A stretch of DNA of 14,184 nucleotides, taken from assembly GCA_946478915.1 (NCBI GenBank), contig CAMLER010000050.1, positions 1 to 14,184 on the forward strand, given 5' to 3'. The DNA is from an uncultured Chryseolinea sp. GTDB taxonomy: Bacteria; Bacteroidota; Bacteroidia; Cytophagales; Cyclobacteriaceae. A program made the translations under genes and the position numbers. Positions 7,337 to 14,184 of the stretch are shown one piece after another. The notes beneath the pieces were generated by a model. It searched no databases. It worked only from the letters and a program-made list of their open reading frames with translations, and had not been told where the DNA came from. Numbering within the stretch: position 1 is the first letter of the stretch; each line of letters opens with the position of its first letter.

Positions 7337-7371
7337 CCAACTGTTGGCTGATAGCTGACTGCTGTCAGCTT
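7337..7371 (-). repeat. AGCTNNC heptamer element, copy B, at the esterase stop codon
   Basis: On the minus strand the units are (A)AGCTGAC, AGCAGTC, AGCTATC, AGCCAAC and AGTTGG. It matches copy A over its whole length except three substitutions and one missing base. As in copy A, the first two A residues are the last two of the gene's TAA stop. The stretch 7353-7370 can fold as a 7-bp stem with a 4-base loop. Confidence 0.8.
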
Positions 7372-9274
7372 ATTGATCCGTTCGGAACGGACACGCAGGC
7401 AATCCCTCATTATTATACAAATTCGCATCATCCGGATTATCGGCCCAGGCATACCGGACGGTTACGGGATCCGCAACGTCGTGGCTATACACGATCACCT
7501 GATCGCCTTGGATCTCGGCCTTCGCCCATACAAATTTTTTACCTGTGCCCGCGATAGCGAATCCTCGTAAGTACCCATATCGATCACCTTTTGCATTGAG
7601 TCCGGTTCCGGTATTAGTAAAGTGAAGAGTGATCTTGTTACCGTTTTTCTCCGCTGATTTAAACATTGGACCCGAAGCGACAATATCCTTTCCATAAGTA
7701 ATCTTCAACGCGTTCAACGCGAGGCGAAGGCCAACATCCTGCTTATTTCTTGGGTGAATATCATTTGCAACACCGATGTCAATGGCAAGTGCTTGTCCCG
7801 TGTTAGGCAAACTTAGGGTCGATGTTTGTGCTTCGCGAAGCTCTGCCCATGAGCTTTCTTTTGGCTGGTCTGCAGGGGCCATAAAATTGGCAAGCTGCAC
7901 CCACAAGAATGGGAAGTCGTTTCCCCAACGCGACCGCCAATCTTTTATAAGGGTGGGAAACAACGTTCGATATTTTTTTGGATTGCCAGCGTTCGATTCG
8001 CCCTGATACCAAATTATTCCCTTGACTGCAAAAGATGTTATCGGCGCAATCATCCCATTGTAAAGCTGCGAGGGAAATGAGTTTGGGCCTGTTTGCTTTA
8101 TTCCGAAATCTGTGTTTAACACAGCAGCTTTATACTCCCATGCACCATGAAGCGGAATTTTTTCACCATTTATCTCAATGAACATCTGCTCTCTTCGACC
8201 ATTCAATCCACCACCACCTCCGGTATCTGTAACTTTCACCGCAATGACGTTCTTCCCCTCTTTCAACACGCCAGCTTCCAGCGGGTACAGCCGATCTTGA
8301 GAAAAATCTGACGTGGTTCCAATAAGTTGACCATTAACATAAGTATCGTCTCTGTCATCTATTGGTCCCAGCCCAAGCAAAGATTTTCCATTCCCGGCTC
8401 CGGAAGCAAGTACAAACTCTTTCCTAAACCAAACAATTCCATCGCTTTTAGCCAGTTCCGTTCGACCCCACTCCTGTGGCAACTCTAATTTTTTCCATGA
8501 AGCTGTTTCGTACGCCACATCATACCACTTTTCAGAAATACCAGGATCATTTTTTAACGCCTGTGTATATTTTTCAACATTACTTTCAGATTCAAGCGCT
8601 GCCTTCTGACGTTCCTTTATATCGACGTTCTTAAAATCTTCGTCCAGGGACATCACATCCCAGCTAATCCATGTTTCAATATTGGTACCGCCCCATGAAC
8701 TATTGATAAGGCCGATAGGAATATTCAATTCATCATGAAGTTTTCTTCCAAAGAAATAAGCAACAGCAGAAAATTTACCAACGGTAGCGCTGGAACAAAC
8801 TTCCCAAGGCCCGCCGATGATATCATCCAGCGGCTTAAAACTCATTTTCTTACCAACTGTAAAAAGTCGGATCTTGTCATAATTACCACGTGAGATTTCC
8901 TGTTCCGCATTGTCGCTATTCCTCACAACCCATTCCATATTGGACTGACCACTACCTAACCACACATCTCCTACAAGGATATTTTTGAGTACAATACTTT
9001 CACTGCCTTGTGAAACTTTCATTTGAAAAGGCCCACCGTGTTCCATTGGTTTTAAAGAAACGCTCCAATACCCTTTGTTATCAGATTTGGATTTGATAGT
9101 CTGACCGTTAAAAAAAACTTCCACTACAGATCTCTTTGTGCTCCAGCCCCAAACTTTTACCGGAGCATTGCGCTGAACGACCATATTGTCAGAAAAAATT
9201 GCGGGGAGTTTTATAGCTGCAAAAGAAGACAGCGGCGCGCAAGCAATAAGGAGGATACTGAGAAATTTCGTCAT
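7370..9274 (-). CDS. Exported sialate O-acetylesterase-like SGNH hydrolase
   Basis: A 634-residue protein of the Bacteroidota sialate 9-O-acetylesterase type (SASA, PF03629). A signal peptide spans about residues 1-20. An N-terminal beta domain (about 21-100) is followed by the SGNH core: GDVWLGSGQSNMEW gives the nucleophile Ser111, NSSWGGTNIETWISWD (191-206) gives the Gly region, IIWYQGESNAG (420-430) the Asn region, and NDIHPRN (504-510) the Asp505/His507 pair. A jelly-roll-like insertion (about 255-385, with WFRKEFVL and VNGQLIGTTSDF) interrupts the core, as is common in this family. It would remove O-acetyl groups from sialic acids or other acetylated glycans in the periplasm; sialic acid specificity is not proven and no sialic acid genes are nearby. 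It diverges from the DUF1080 operon and shares its control region. Confidence 0.9.
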   Translation of the reverse strand: MTKFLSILLIACAPLSSFAAIKLPAIFSDNMVVQRNAPVKVWGWSTKRSVVEVFFNGQTIKSKSDNKGYWSVSLKPMEHGGPFQMKVSQGSESIVLKNILVGDVWLGSGQSNMEWVVRNSDNAEQEISRGNYDKIRLFTVGKKMSFKPLDDIIGGPWEVCSSATVGKFSAVAYFFGRKLHDELNIPIGLINSSWGGTNIETWISWDVMSLDEDFKNVDIKERQKAALESESNVEKYTQALKNDPGISEKWYDVAYETASWKKLELPQEWGRTELAKSDGIVWFRKEFVLASGAGNGKSLLGLGPIDDRDDTYVNGQLIGTTSDFSQDRLYPLEAGVLKEGKNVIAVKVTDTGGGGGLNGRREQMFIEINGEKIPLHGAWEYKAAVLNTDFGIKQTGPNSFPSQLYNGMIAPITSFAVKGIIWYQGESNAGNPKKYRTLFPTLIKDWRSRWGNDFPFLWVQLANFMAPADQPKESSWAELREAQTSTLSLPNTGQALAIDIGVANDIHPRNKQDVGLRLALNALKITYGKDIVASGPMFKSAEKNGNKITLHFTNTGTGLNAKGDRYGYLRGFAIAGTGKKFVWAKAEIQGDQVIVYSHDVADPVTVRYAWADNPDDANLYNNEGLPACPFRTDQ

Positions 9275-9337
9275 AAAGAAGAGCGTTAATTCTATAAGGT
9301 CAGGCTCAAAAATTTCGCGAGAGCAGTGAACGGGTTA

Positions 9338-9367
9338 CAAAATGATTTTAAATTCCTTACTTTCCAA
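9338..9367 (-). promoter_or_regulatory. Candidate Bacteroidota-type promoter of the esterase gene
   Basis: On the minus strand TTG (9367-9365) is followed after 19 bases by TCATTTTG (9345-9338), which matches TAnnTTTG at all fixed positions but one. The start of transcription would be about 55 bases before the ATG. The shortened palindrome copy at 9339-9353 overlaps the -7 box and the full palindrome lies just upstream of the -33 box. Confidence 0.35.
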
Positions 9368-9371
9368 CTTC

Positions 9372-9391
9372 ATTTAAAATGCATTTTAAAT
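9372..9391. promoter_or_regulatory. Perfect 20-bp palindrome, candidate operator
   Basis: ATTTAAAATGCATTTTAAAT equals its own reverse complement over all 20 bases. A copy lacking the central C (AAAATGATTTTAAAT) lies at 9339-9353. Lying in the middle of a divergent promoter region, it is a plausible binding site for a dimeric regulator of both units. A/T-rich sequence makes partial palindromes common, but 20 of 20 bases is unlikely by chance in 300 bp. Confidence 0.55.
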
Positions 9392-9403
9392 ATCTTTTGC
9401 CGT

Positions 9404-9411
9404 TAATTTTG
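9404..9411 (+). promoter_or_regulatory. Candidate -7 box of the DUF1080 operon
   Basis: TAATTTTG fits the Bacteroidota TAnnTTTG box exactly. There is no TTG at the expected distance upstream; instead the 20-bp palindrome occupies that position, which would fit activation or repression by the factor that binds it. The leader would be about 160 bases long. Confidence 0.3.
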
Positions 9412-9576
9412 AAATTGCGAGAATTGCCCAACCATGATAGTGCAGCACACTCATACACATTTTTGGCCTCACAACAACTTTCATCATCTTTATATTCACA
9501 TTTCCTTATCTTAGCTTCAGAAATATAGTGCAACACTTATCATATTCTGAGCACCTGAACCAATCATGATCTTCCT

Positions 9577-10929
9577 ATGAAATTCTTTTGCCTTATACTT
9601 TGTATTTTTGTTTCTGGCGCGGCGGCGGGTCAGAAAACCGCCTCTGTCGATTTATTCAATGGGAAGGATCTCAAAGGGTGGAAAGTATTAAATGGTAAAG
9701 CCAAATATGAAGTCAAGAACGGGGAGATCATTGGAACTACCGTCCATGGCGAACCGAATTCCTTCCTGGCAACTGAACAGGAGTATGGTGACTTTATCCT
9801 GACATTGGAATTTAAGATTGACGCTGGTACCAATTCAGGTATACAATTCAGGAGCGAAAGCAAACCAGAATATCAGGAAGGAAGAGTTCATGGATATCAA
9901 ATGGAGATTGATCCGTCTGAACGCGCATGGACCGGCGGGATTTATGACGAAGCGAGAAGACTCTGGCTTTATCCATTGGAGTACAATCTCCCGGCAAAAA
10001 AAGCATTCAAGCAAAACGAGTGGAACAAAGTTCGAATCGAGTGCATCGGTAACACTATGCGCACGTTCATCAACAATATTCCTGTATCGCACCTGGTTGA
10101 CGATATGACCCCGAAAGGATTTATTGCATTGCAAGTACATTCGGTGCGCAATCCTGAGGATGCAGGTAAGCAGGTTCGTTTCAGAAGCATAAAACTTCAG
10201 ACGCAAAACCTCAAGCCCTCCCCTTTTGATGAAAGTTTCGTAGTTAACCTCGTCGCGAATACCATATCAGAACAGGAAAAGAAGAATGGATACACACTGT
10301 TATGGGATGGCCGCACTACCTCAGGATGGAGGGCGCCTTATGGAACAGAATTTCCCGCTCAAATTTGGGCGATCAATGACGGAACGTTAACCGTGAAACC
10401 ACAGGCGGCGGGTGCCAAGCATTCCGACATCGTCACTGAAAAGGAATTTGGAGCATTTGACCTTCAATTTGAATTCAAGCTTACACCCGGAGCTAATAGC
10501 GGTGTGAAATATTTTGTGGTGGAAGAAGAAAAACTGAAGGGAGCGGTGATCGGACTGGAGTACCAGATCCTGGATGATGAGAAACACCCGGATGCGAAGC
10601 AGGGGGCAGCGGGCAACCGAACCCAGGGATCACTGTACGACTTAATTCCTGCCATTCAAAACAATCGCGGCAAACATAAAGTCGGTGAATGGAATTGGGG
10701 AAGGATTGTCGTATATCCCGACAAGCGTGTAGAGCACTGGTTAAATGGGTATAAGGTTGTTGAATATCAAAGGGGCACTCCAATTTATAATGCGCTTGTG
10801 GCGCGAAGCAAATATGCAAACTTCGAAAATTTTGGTATGGCTGAAAAAGGACATATCCTCCTCCAGGATCACAGCGACGAGGTGTCATTCAGAAGTATCA
10901 AGATTAAAGAACTGGATGCAATGCCTTAA
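9577..10929 (+). CDS. Exported twin-domain DUF1080 protein (3-keto-disaccharide hydrolase family)
   Basis: A 450-residue protein with a signal peptide (about 1-18) and two successive DUF1080 / 3-keto-disaccharide hydrolase domains (PF06439), jelly-roll folds related to concanavalin-like lectins. Domain 1 (about 23-208) has DLFNGKDLKGWK, NSGIQFRS, GYQMEID, TGGIYD and GFIALQVH. Domain 2 (about 239-446) repeats the plan with LLWDGRTTSGWR, NSGVKYFV, GLEYQILDD, GSLYDL and GHILLQDH. Single-domain proteins are more usual. Studied family members cleave 3-keto-glycosides formed by Gfo/Idh/MocA oxidoreductases; one such oxidoreductase is the next gene, 46 bp away from its likely ATG. The two domains could be a catalytic plus a binding unit or two active sites. 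Likely periplasmic. First gene of an operon with uxaC. Confidence 0.88.
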   Translation: MKFFCLILCIFVSGAAAGQKTASVDLFNGKDLKGWKVLNGKAKYEVKNGEIIGTTVHGEPNSFLATEQEYGDFILTLEFKIDAGTNSGIQFRSESKPEYQEGRVHGYQMEIDPSERAWTGGIYDEARRLWLYPLEYNLPAKKAFKQNEWNKVRIECIGNTMRTFINNIPVSHLVDDMTPKGFIALQVHSVRNPEDAGKQVRFRSIKLQTQNLKPSPFDESFVVNLVANTISEQEKKNGYTLLWDGRTTSGWRAPYGTEFPAQIWAINDGTLTVKPQAAGAKHSDIVTEKEFGAFDLQFEFKLTPGANSGVKYFVVEEEKLKGAVIGLEYQILDDEKHPDAKQGAAGNRTQGSLYDLIPAIQNNRGKHKVGEWNWGRIVVYPDKRVEHWLNGYKVVEYQRGTPIYNALVARSKYANFENFGMAEKGHILLQDHSDEVSFRSIKIKELDAMP

Positions 10930-10975
10930 TCCTTAATCGAACAAACTGAAAGAATTGAACCTAACGCCTGAAAAA

Positions 10976-12334
10976 ATGAAAAACTCCAGACGAAATTTTA
11001 TTAAGAAATCTGCTATGGCAGCAACGGGAACCTACCTCGGTGCCCTTGGATTTAGTGCGAAGAGCTATGGTAATATCATTGGTGCCAATGACAGGGTTCG
11101 AGTAGGTGTTGTGGGTTATTCTGACCGGTTTAACGGTTCACTGCTCCCCTGCTTTCTCAATCATTACAAGGAAATGAATTTCGATATGGTCGCAGTTTCC
11201 GACATCTGGCGGCTGCGTCGTGAAGAGGCGTCCGCCAAACTGAAAGAGAAACTGGGACATGAAATTAAAGCGTGCAGAAATAACGACGAACTGTATGCAA
11301 CAAAAGATATAGATGCCGTTATTATCAGCACAGCAGATTTTCAACACGCGCTGCATACTATAGAAGCGGTAAAAGCCGGATGCGATACCTATACGGAAAA
11401 ACCGTTTGCCGAAACCATGGAGGATAATCGCGCAGCATTAAAAGCGGTGAAAGATTCTAAAAAAATCGTTCAGATCGGTTCACAACGCAGAAGCGGTGCC
11501 AATTACCACGCAGCATACGATTTCATCCAAAGTGGAAAATTTGGAGCCATAACCATGGTAGAACTGTCATGGAATGTTAACCAGCCCGGACGTTGGAGAA
11601 GGCCGGAGGACGTCGCAAAAATGAAGGAAGCGGACACAGATTGGAAACGTTTTATTATGAACAGACCGATGGAGCCGTTTGATGCGCGCAAGCACCTGGA
11701 GTTCCGGCTGTTCTGGCCATACTCTTCAGGAATGCCGGGCCAGTGGATGAGTCACCAGATCGATACTGTTCACTGGTTCACCAAGTTGCAGCACCCCAGA
11801 AGCGTTGTTGCCAACGGTGGCATATATGCCTGGAAGGACGGCAGAAAGAGTTGGGATACGATGACAGCTGTGTTTGACTATGGACCACAAAATGATCCTG
11901 CGTCCGGATTCCAGGTATTATTTACTTCCAGGATGCACAATGGCAAAGAAAATCCTGCGGAGATTTATTATTCCAATGGTGGGGAATTGAACCTGAATAC
12001 AAACAAGATCTCTCCGCACGGAGGATTGGAGGAAAGACATGCGAAGGCCATGAAGATGTCTGCCAACCTTTTGCCGGAGATGGACATTTCTGCTATGGCA
12101 GAAAAGGTGGTAACCTCTGCAAACACGGGCGGCGATTCGCTTACGTCAGCACACATGCGGAACTGGATGGAATGCGTGCGCAGCAGGAAAGAACCAAACG
12201 CACCAATCGAAGTAGGTTATTCACATTCCATCGCAAGCATCATGACGACAGCAGCCGCTCATTCTGGCATGAAGGCGACGTTTGACGAGCAAAAGCAGGA
12301 AGTAATGGTCGGCAGTAAAGCATTTAAATATTAA
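10976..12334 (+). CDS. Tat-exported Gfo/Idh/MocA-family oxidoreductase
   Basis: A 452-residue NAD(P)-dependent sugar oxidoreductase. I chose ATG at 10976 over the in-frame TTG at 10955 because it puts the twin-arginine motif SRRNFIKK at residues 4-11, as usual for Tat signals. The Rossmann fold starts at VRVGVVGYSDR (about 41-51), followed by TYTEKPFAET with the family's EKP motif (141-143). The substrate half includes GQWMSHQIDTVHWF, with His260, Asp263 and His266 as candidate catalytic residues. Tat export of a folded enzyme with tightly held cofactor is known for glucose-fructose oxidoreductase of this family. Together with the upstream DUF1080 gene it suggests oxidation of a sugar hydroxyl to a ketone before glycoside cleavage. 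It lies 52 bp ahead of uxaC in the same operon. The substrate is unknown. Confidence 0.88.
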   Translation: MKNSRRNFIKKSAMAATGTYLGALGFSAKSYGNIIGANDRVRVGVVGYSDRFNGSLLPCFLNHYKEMNFDMVAVSDIWRLRREEASAKLKEKLGHEIKACRNNDELYATKDIDAVIISTADFQHALHTIEAVKAGCDTYTEKPFAETMEDNRAALKAVKDSKKIVQIGSQRRSGANYHAAYDFIQSGKFGAITMVELSWNVNQPGRWRRPEDVAKMKEADTDWKRFIMNRPMEPFDARKHLEFRLFWPYSSGMPGQWMSHQIDTVHWFTKLQHPRSVVANGGIYAWKDGRKSWDTMTAVFDYGPQNDPASGFQVLFTSRMHNGKENPAEIYYSNGGELNLNTNKISPHGGLEERHAKAMKMSANLLPEMDISAMAEKVVTSANTGGDSLTSAHMRNWMECVRSRKEPNAPIEVGYSHSIASIMTTAAAHSGMKATFDEQKQEVMVGSKAFKY

Positions 12335-12386
12335 GCATCTACAAAACCCGTAACCGATAAGAGCAGTCTTAACTTTTTAACTTGTT

Positions 12387-13796
12387 ATGATCAAAACGTC
12401 GCGGCCCTTTCTGGGCGATGATTTTCTTCTGGAAACAGAAGCCTCCATTCACCTGTACGAACAATATGCCGCTCCCGCTGGTATCCTCGATTACCATTGC
12501 CACCTATCTCCAAAGGATATCGCCGAGAACCGAAAGTTCCAAAACCTTACAGAGATCTGGCTTGAGGGCGACCATTACAAGTGGCGGGCCATGCGGATTA
12601 ACGGGGTGGCTGAGCGCTACATTACCGGTGACGCATCACCATATGAAAAATTCCTGGAATGGGCGCGGACCGTACCTTACACTATGCGCAATCCGCTATA
12701 TCACTGGACCCATCTTGAACTGAAGAATTACTTCGGAACGACCAAGGTCCTCGACGAAACTTCTGCTAAAGAAATTTACGATGAAGCAACCGCTGCATTG
12801 CAACAAGACGACTATAGTGTGCTTGCCCTGCTGAAGCGAATGAACGTAGAAGTTGTTTGCACTACCGACGACCCAACCGATGACCTGGGTTATCACATAC
12901 AATTCGCAAAACAAAAATCGGGAATTCGTATGTTCCCAACCTTCCGGCCGGACAAGACTTTTGCTGCGGAAGATCCCAAGACCTACAATGCTTATATCGA
13001 CAAGCTTGAAAGTGCGTCGGGCACTTCAATAAAAAGATTTGATGGTTTGTTAGATGCCCTCAAGACGCGGATAGATTTCTTTGATTCATTGGGATGTCGT
13101 GCGTCTGATCATGGATTGGAGTATTTGTACTATGACCAGGATGCCGCGTCGAACGCAAACTCGATCTTCTTAAAAGTGCGTGCAGGCAAAACGTTGACCC
13201 CTGGCGAACTTCTTCAGTTGAAATGCGCCGTACTAACGGAGCTATGCAAAATGTATCATGCAAAGGGATGGGCACAACAATTTCATTTGGGTGCACTGCG
13301 CGGCAATAATTCAAGAATGCTTCGGGATTTGGGACCAGATACAGGATTTGATTCTATCGGAGACTATCCTCAGGCACAAAGTATGTCGAAGTTTCTAAAC
13401 CAACTGGACGATACGGATCAATTGACAAAAACGATTCTCTACAATGTCAACCCGTCGGATAATGATACGTTTGCCACAATGCTCGGTAATTTTAGCATGG
13501 GAATTCCTGGTAAAATGCAATGGGGATCAGGGTGGTGGTTTATGGATCAAAAGGATGGCATGGAACGACAGATGAATACATTATCCAATATGGGTCTACT
13601 GTCACGTTTTGTTGGGATGGTCACAGATTCGAGAAGCTTCCTCTCCTATCCGCGCCACGAATACTTCAGAAGGATACTTTGCAATTTATTGGGTAATGAT
13701 ATTGAAAAGGGCGAACTGCCGGACAATTTCGAATGGATCGGAAAAATCGTCGAGGATGTTTGCTACCATAATGCGAAGGCATATTTTAAGCTATAG
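12387..13796 (+). CDS. uxaC: Glucuronate isomerase (uronate isomerase)
   Basis: A 469-residue protein, full length for UxaC (PF02614). It isomerises D-glucuronate to D-fructuronate and D-galacturonate to D-tagaturonate in the cytoplasm, the first intracellular step of hexuronate breakdown. The amidohydrolase-fold metal motif DYHCHL is present (His37, His39), with the family sequence LSPKDIAENRKFQNLTEIWLEGDHYKWRAMR directly after it in shortened terms: LSPKDIAEN and DHYKWRAMR. Other typical blocks are CTTDDPTDDL, FHLGALRGNN and DSRSFLSYPRHEYFRRILCN. No signal peptide, so it is the cytoplasmic member of an otherwise exported operon. The next steps (fructuronate reductase, mannonate dehydratase, KDG kinase and aldolase) are not in this window. 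Its presence is the best clue that the locus deals with uronic-acid-containing glycans. Confidence 0.96.
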   Translation: MIKTSRPFLGDDFLLETEASIHLYEQYAAPAGILDYHCHLSPKDIAENRKFQNLTEIWLEGDHYKWRAMRINGVAERYITGDASPYEKFLEWARTVPYTMRNPLYHWTHLELKNYFGTTKVLDETSAKEIYDEATAALQQDDYSVLALLKRMNVEVVCTTDDPTDDLGYHIQFAKQKSGIRMFPTFRPDKTFAAEDPKTYNAYIDKLESASGTSIKRFDGLLDALKTRIDFFDSLGCRASDHGLEYLYYDQDAASNANSIFLKVRAGKTLTPGELLQLKCAVLTELCKMYHAKGWAQQFHLGALRGNNSRMLRDLGPDTGFDSIGDYPQAQSMSKFLNQLDDTDQLTKTILYNVNPSDNDTFATMLGNFSMGIPGKMQWGSGWWFMDQKDGMERQMNTLSNMGLLSRFVGMVTDSRSFLSYPRHEYFRRILCNLLGNDIEKGELPDNFEWIGKIVEDVCYHNAKAYFKL

Positions 13797-13922
13797 CAGT
13801 GTTGAGGTGTTGACGTTACGGTAGTACAGATTTGTGTTTTAAATCCCAGCCACACCGAACCTGCCTGTCCGCGAGGCTTGCCTTTTTCCTAATTAACCAG
13901 CTTTCGGGAATTATGTCCTTAT

Positions 13923-13951
13923 CCAAGCTGTTCGCTGAAAGCTGACAGCTT
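13923..13951 (-). repeat. AGCTNNC heptamer element, copy D (shortened)
   Basis: On the minus strand it has the same first 17 bases (AGCTGTCAGCTTTCAGC) and the same last 11 bases as copy A, but lacks about one unit in the middle. It lies 127 bp beyond the uxaC stop, so not every copy touches a gene. On the plus strand, AAAGCT-GAC-AGCTTT followed by more T residues (13938-13954) could act as a weak terminator for the uxaC operon. Confidence 0.75.
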
Positions 13952-14014
13952 TTTACCTCTCCCAGGCAACCCTTTTACTCTTCCGGCTGTCTTAGCCGCA
14001 TAAAATTTCAATTT

Positions 14015-14184
14015 ATGATCAAGCCTTTCTTTTTATATTGCGCGGCGACCCTGCTTTGTCTGATATGGACCGGGTGCGATGACGATCTAACCGATAAGGT
14101 ACCCTCCAGCTTTCTTATGATCCAGGTGAATGCGGATGATATTTACCTATATAACAACGGCGGAAATCCTTATGGCGTCAGGTT
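14015..14184 (+). CDS. N-terminal part of a lipoprotein gene, cut by the window edge
   Basis: An open frame of 56 complete codons runs off the right end. It begins MIKPFFLYCAATLLCLIWTGC, a hydrophobic signal with a lipobox-like WTGC (Cys21 as the predicted acylation site, with an unusual Trp at -3), followed by DDDLTD, an acidic stretch typical of exported Bacteroidota lipoproteins. The remaining visible part (SSFLMIQVNADDIYLYNNGGNPYG) gives no family. It is oriented like the uxaC operon but separated by 218 bp containing repeat copy D, so it is probably a separate unit. Confidence 0.7.
   Translation, partial: MIKPFFLYCAATLLCLIWTGCDDDLTDKVPSSFLMIQVNADDIYLYNNGGNPYGVR

Larger units (their letters stand above)
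9275..9576. other. Divergent control region between the esterase gene and the DUF1080 operon
   Basis: A 302-bp A/T-rich spacer without a gene. It holds a perfect 20-bp palindrome (9372-9391), a shortened copy of part of it (9339-9353), candidate promoters in both directions, and a 12-bp direct repeat ATAGTGCARCAC (9437-9448 and 9525-9536), the first of which includes the near-palindrome GTGCAGCAC. The arrangement suggests that both transcription units answer to a common regulator. No regulator gene lies in the window. Confidence 0.6.

Noticed and set aside
9566..9580. Tiny upstream reading frame (MIFL) overlapping the start of the DUF1080 gene
   Set aside because: Four codons with no ribosome-binding context; overlaps of this size are common by chance.
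9835..10888. Antisense reading frames of 60-130 codons inside the DUF1080 gene and similar frames inside other genes
   Set aside because: They lie wholly within well-supported genes, have no signal, motif or plausible leader, and look like by-products of codon use.
10955..10975. TTG at 10955 as the start of the Gfo/Idh/MocA gene
   Set aside because: The in-frame ATG at 10976 gives a standard Tat signal with the arginine pair at residues 5-6; the extra seven residues add nothing recognisable.
13863..13886. GCCT/AGGC hairpin followed by TTGCCTTTTT as terminator of uxaC
   Set aside because: The stem is only 4 bp with a 7-base loop and the T run is displaced; too weak to call.

Overview
The window reads as chromosomal DNA of a Bacteroidota bacterium, probably of the Cytophagales. 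This is inferred from several things. Genes mostly lack Shine-Dalgarno sequences and have A/T-rich leaders. Two proteins are SPII lipoproteins. One intergenic region contains matches to the Bacteroidota promoter pattern (TTG / TAnnTTTG). The gene content is a typical Bacteroidota carbohydrate toolkit: sialate O-acetylesterase, DUF1080, Tat-exported Gfo/Idh/MocA, UxaC and YdjC. No rRNA, tRNA, transposase, phage gene or CRISPR array was seen.

Layout. A TPR-like lipoprotein gene of unknown role (265-1404, +) is followed by a 337-bp intergenic stretch made largely of short degenerate repeats. A long run of leftward genes follows: a secreted YdjC/ChbG-like deacetylase (1742-2677), a PhyH-family Fe(II)/2-oxoglutarate dioxygenase (2782-3675), then a strong intrinsic terminator (3791-3823). 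Next is a two-gene molybdenum hydroxylase operon, iorA-iorB like (3848-6465), then a small exported protein of unknown function (6727-7188) and a large exported sialate O-acetylesterase-like SGNH esterase (7370-9274). A 302-bp divergent control region (9275-9576) contains a perfect 20-bp palindrome and candidate promoters. From there a rightward operon runs: an exported double-DUF1080 protein (9577-10929), a Tat-exported Gfo/Idh/MocA oxidoreductase (10976-12334) and glucuronate isomerase uxaC (12387-13796). The window ends inside a new lipoprotein gene (14015 onward).

How the genes may work together. The divergent esterase and the DUF1080 / Gfo-Idh / UxaC operon look like one carbohydrate-use locus. 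The esterase could strip acetyl groups in the periplasm. An exported NAD(P)-type oxidoreductase could oxidise the sugar, and DUF1080 (3-keto-disaccharide hydrolase family) could cleave the keto-sugar. Released hexuronate would enter UxaC in the cytoplasm. This would be an oxidative, non-classical route to glycoside or glucuronide cleavage; it is inference from families and order. The molybdenum enzyme pair is a separate oxidative unit whose large subunit carries a Tat signal.

The most unusual feature is in the spacers. Four copies of a roughly 29-45 bp element built from 7-bp AGCTNNC units, with short inverted ends, and a second family of 7-8-bp CGATTAC units, occupy the intergenic regions. 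Four genes have one of these repeats starting exactly at, or running into, their stop codon, and two CGATTAC arrays form a perfect 25-bp inverted repeat.
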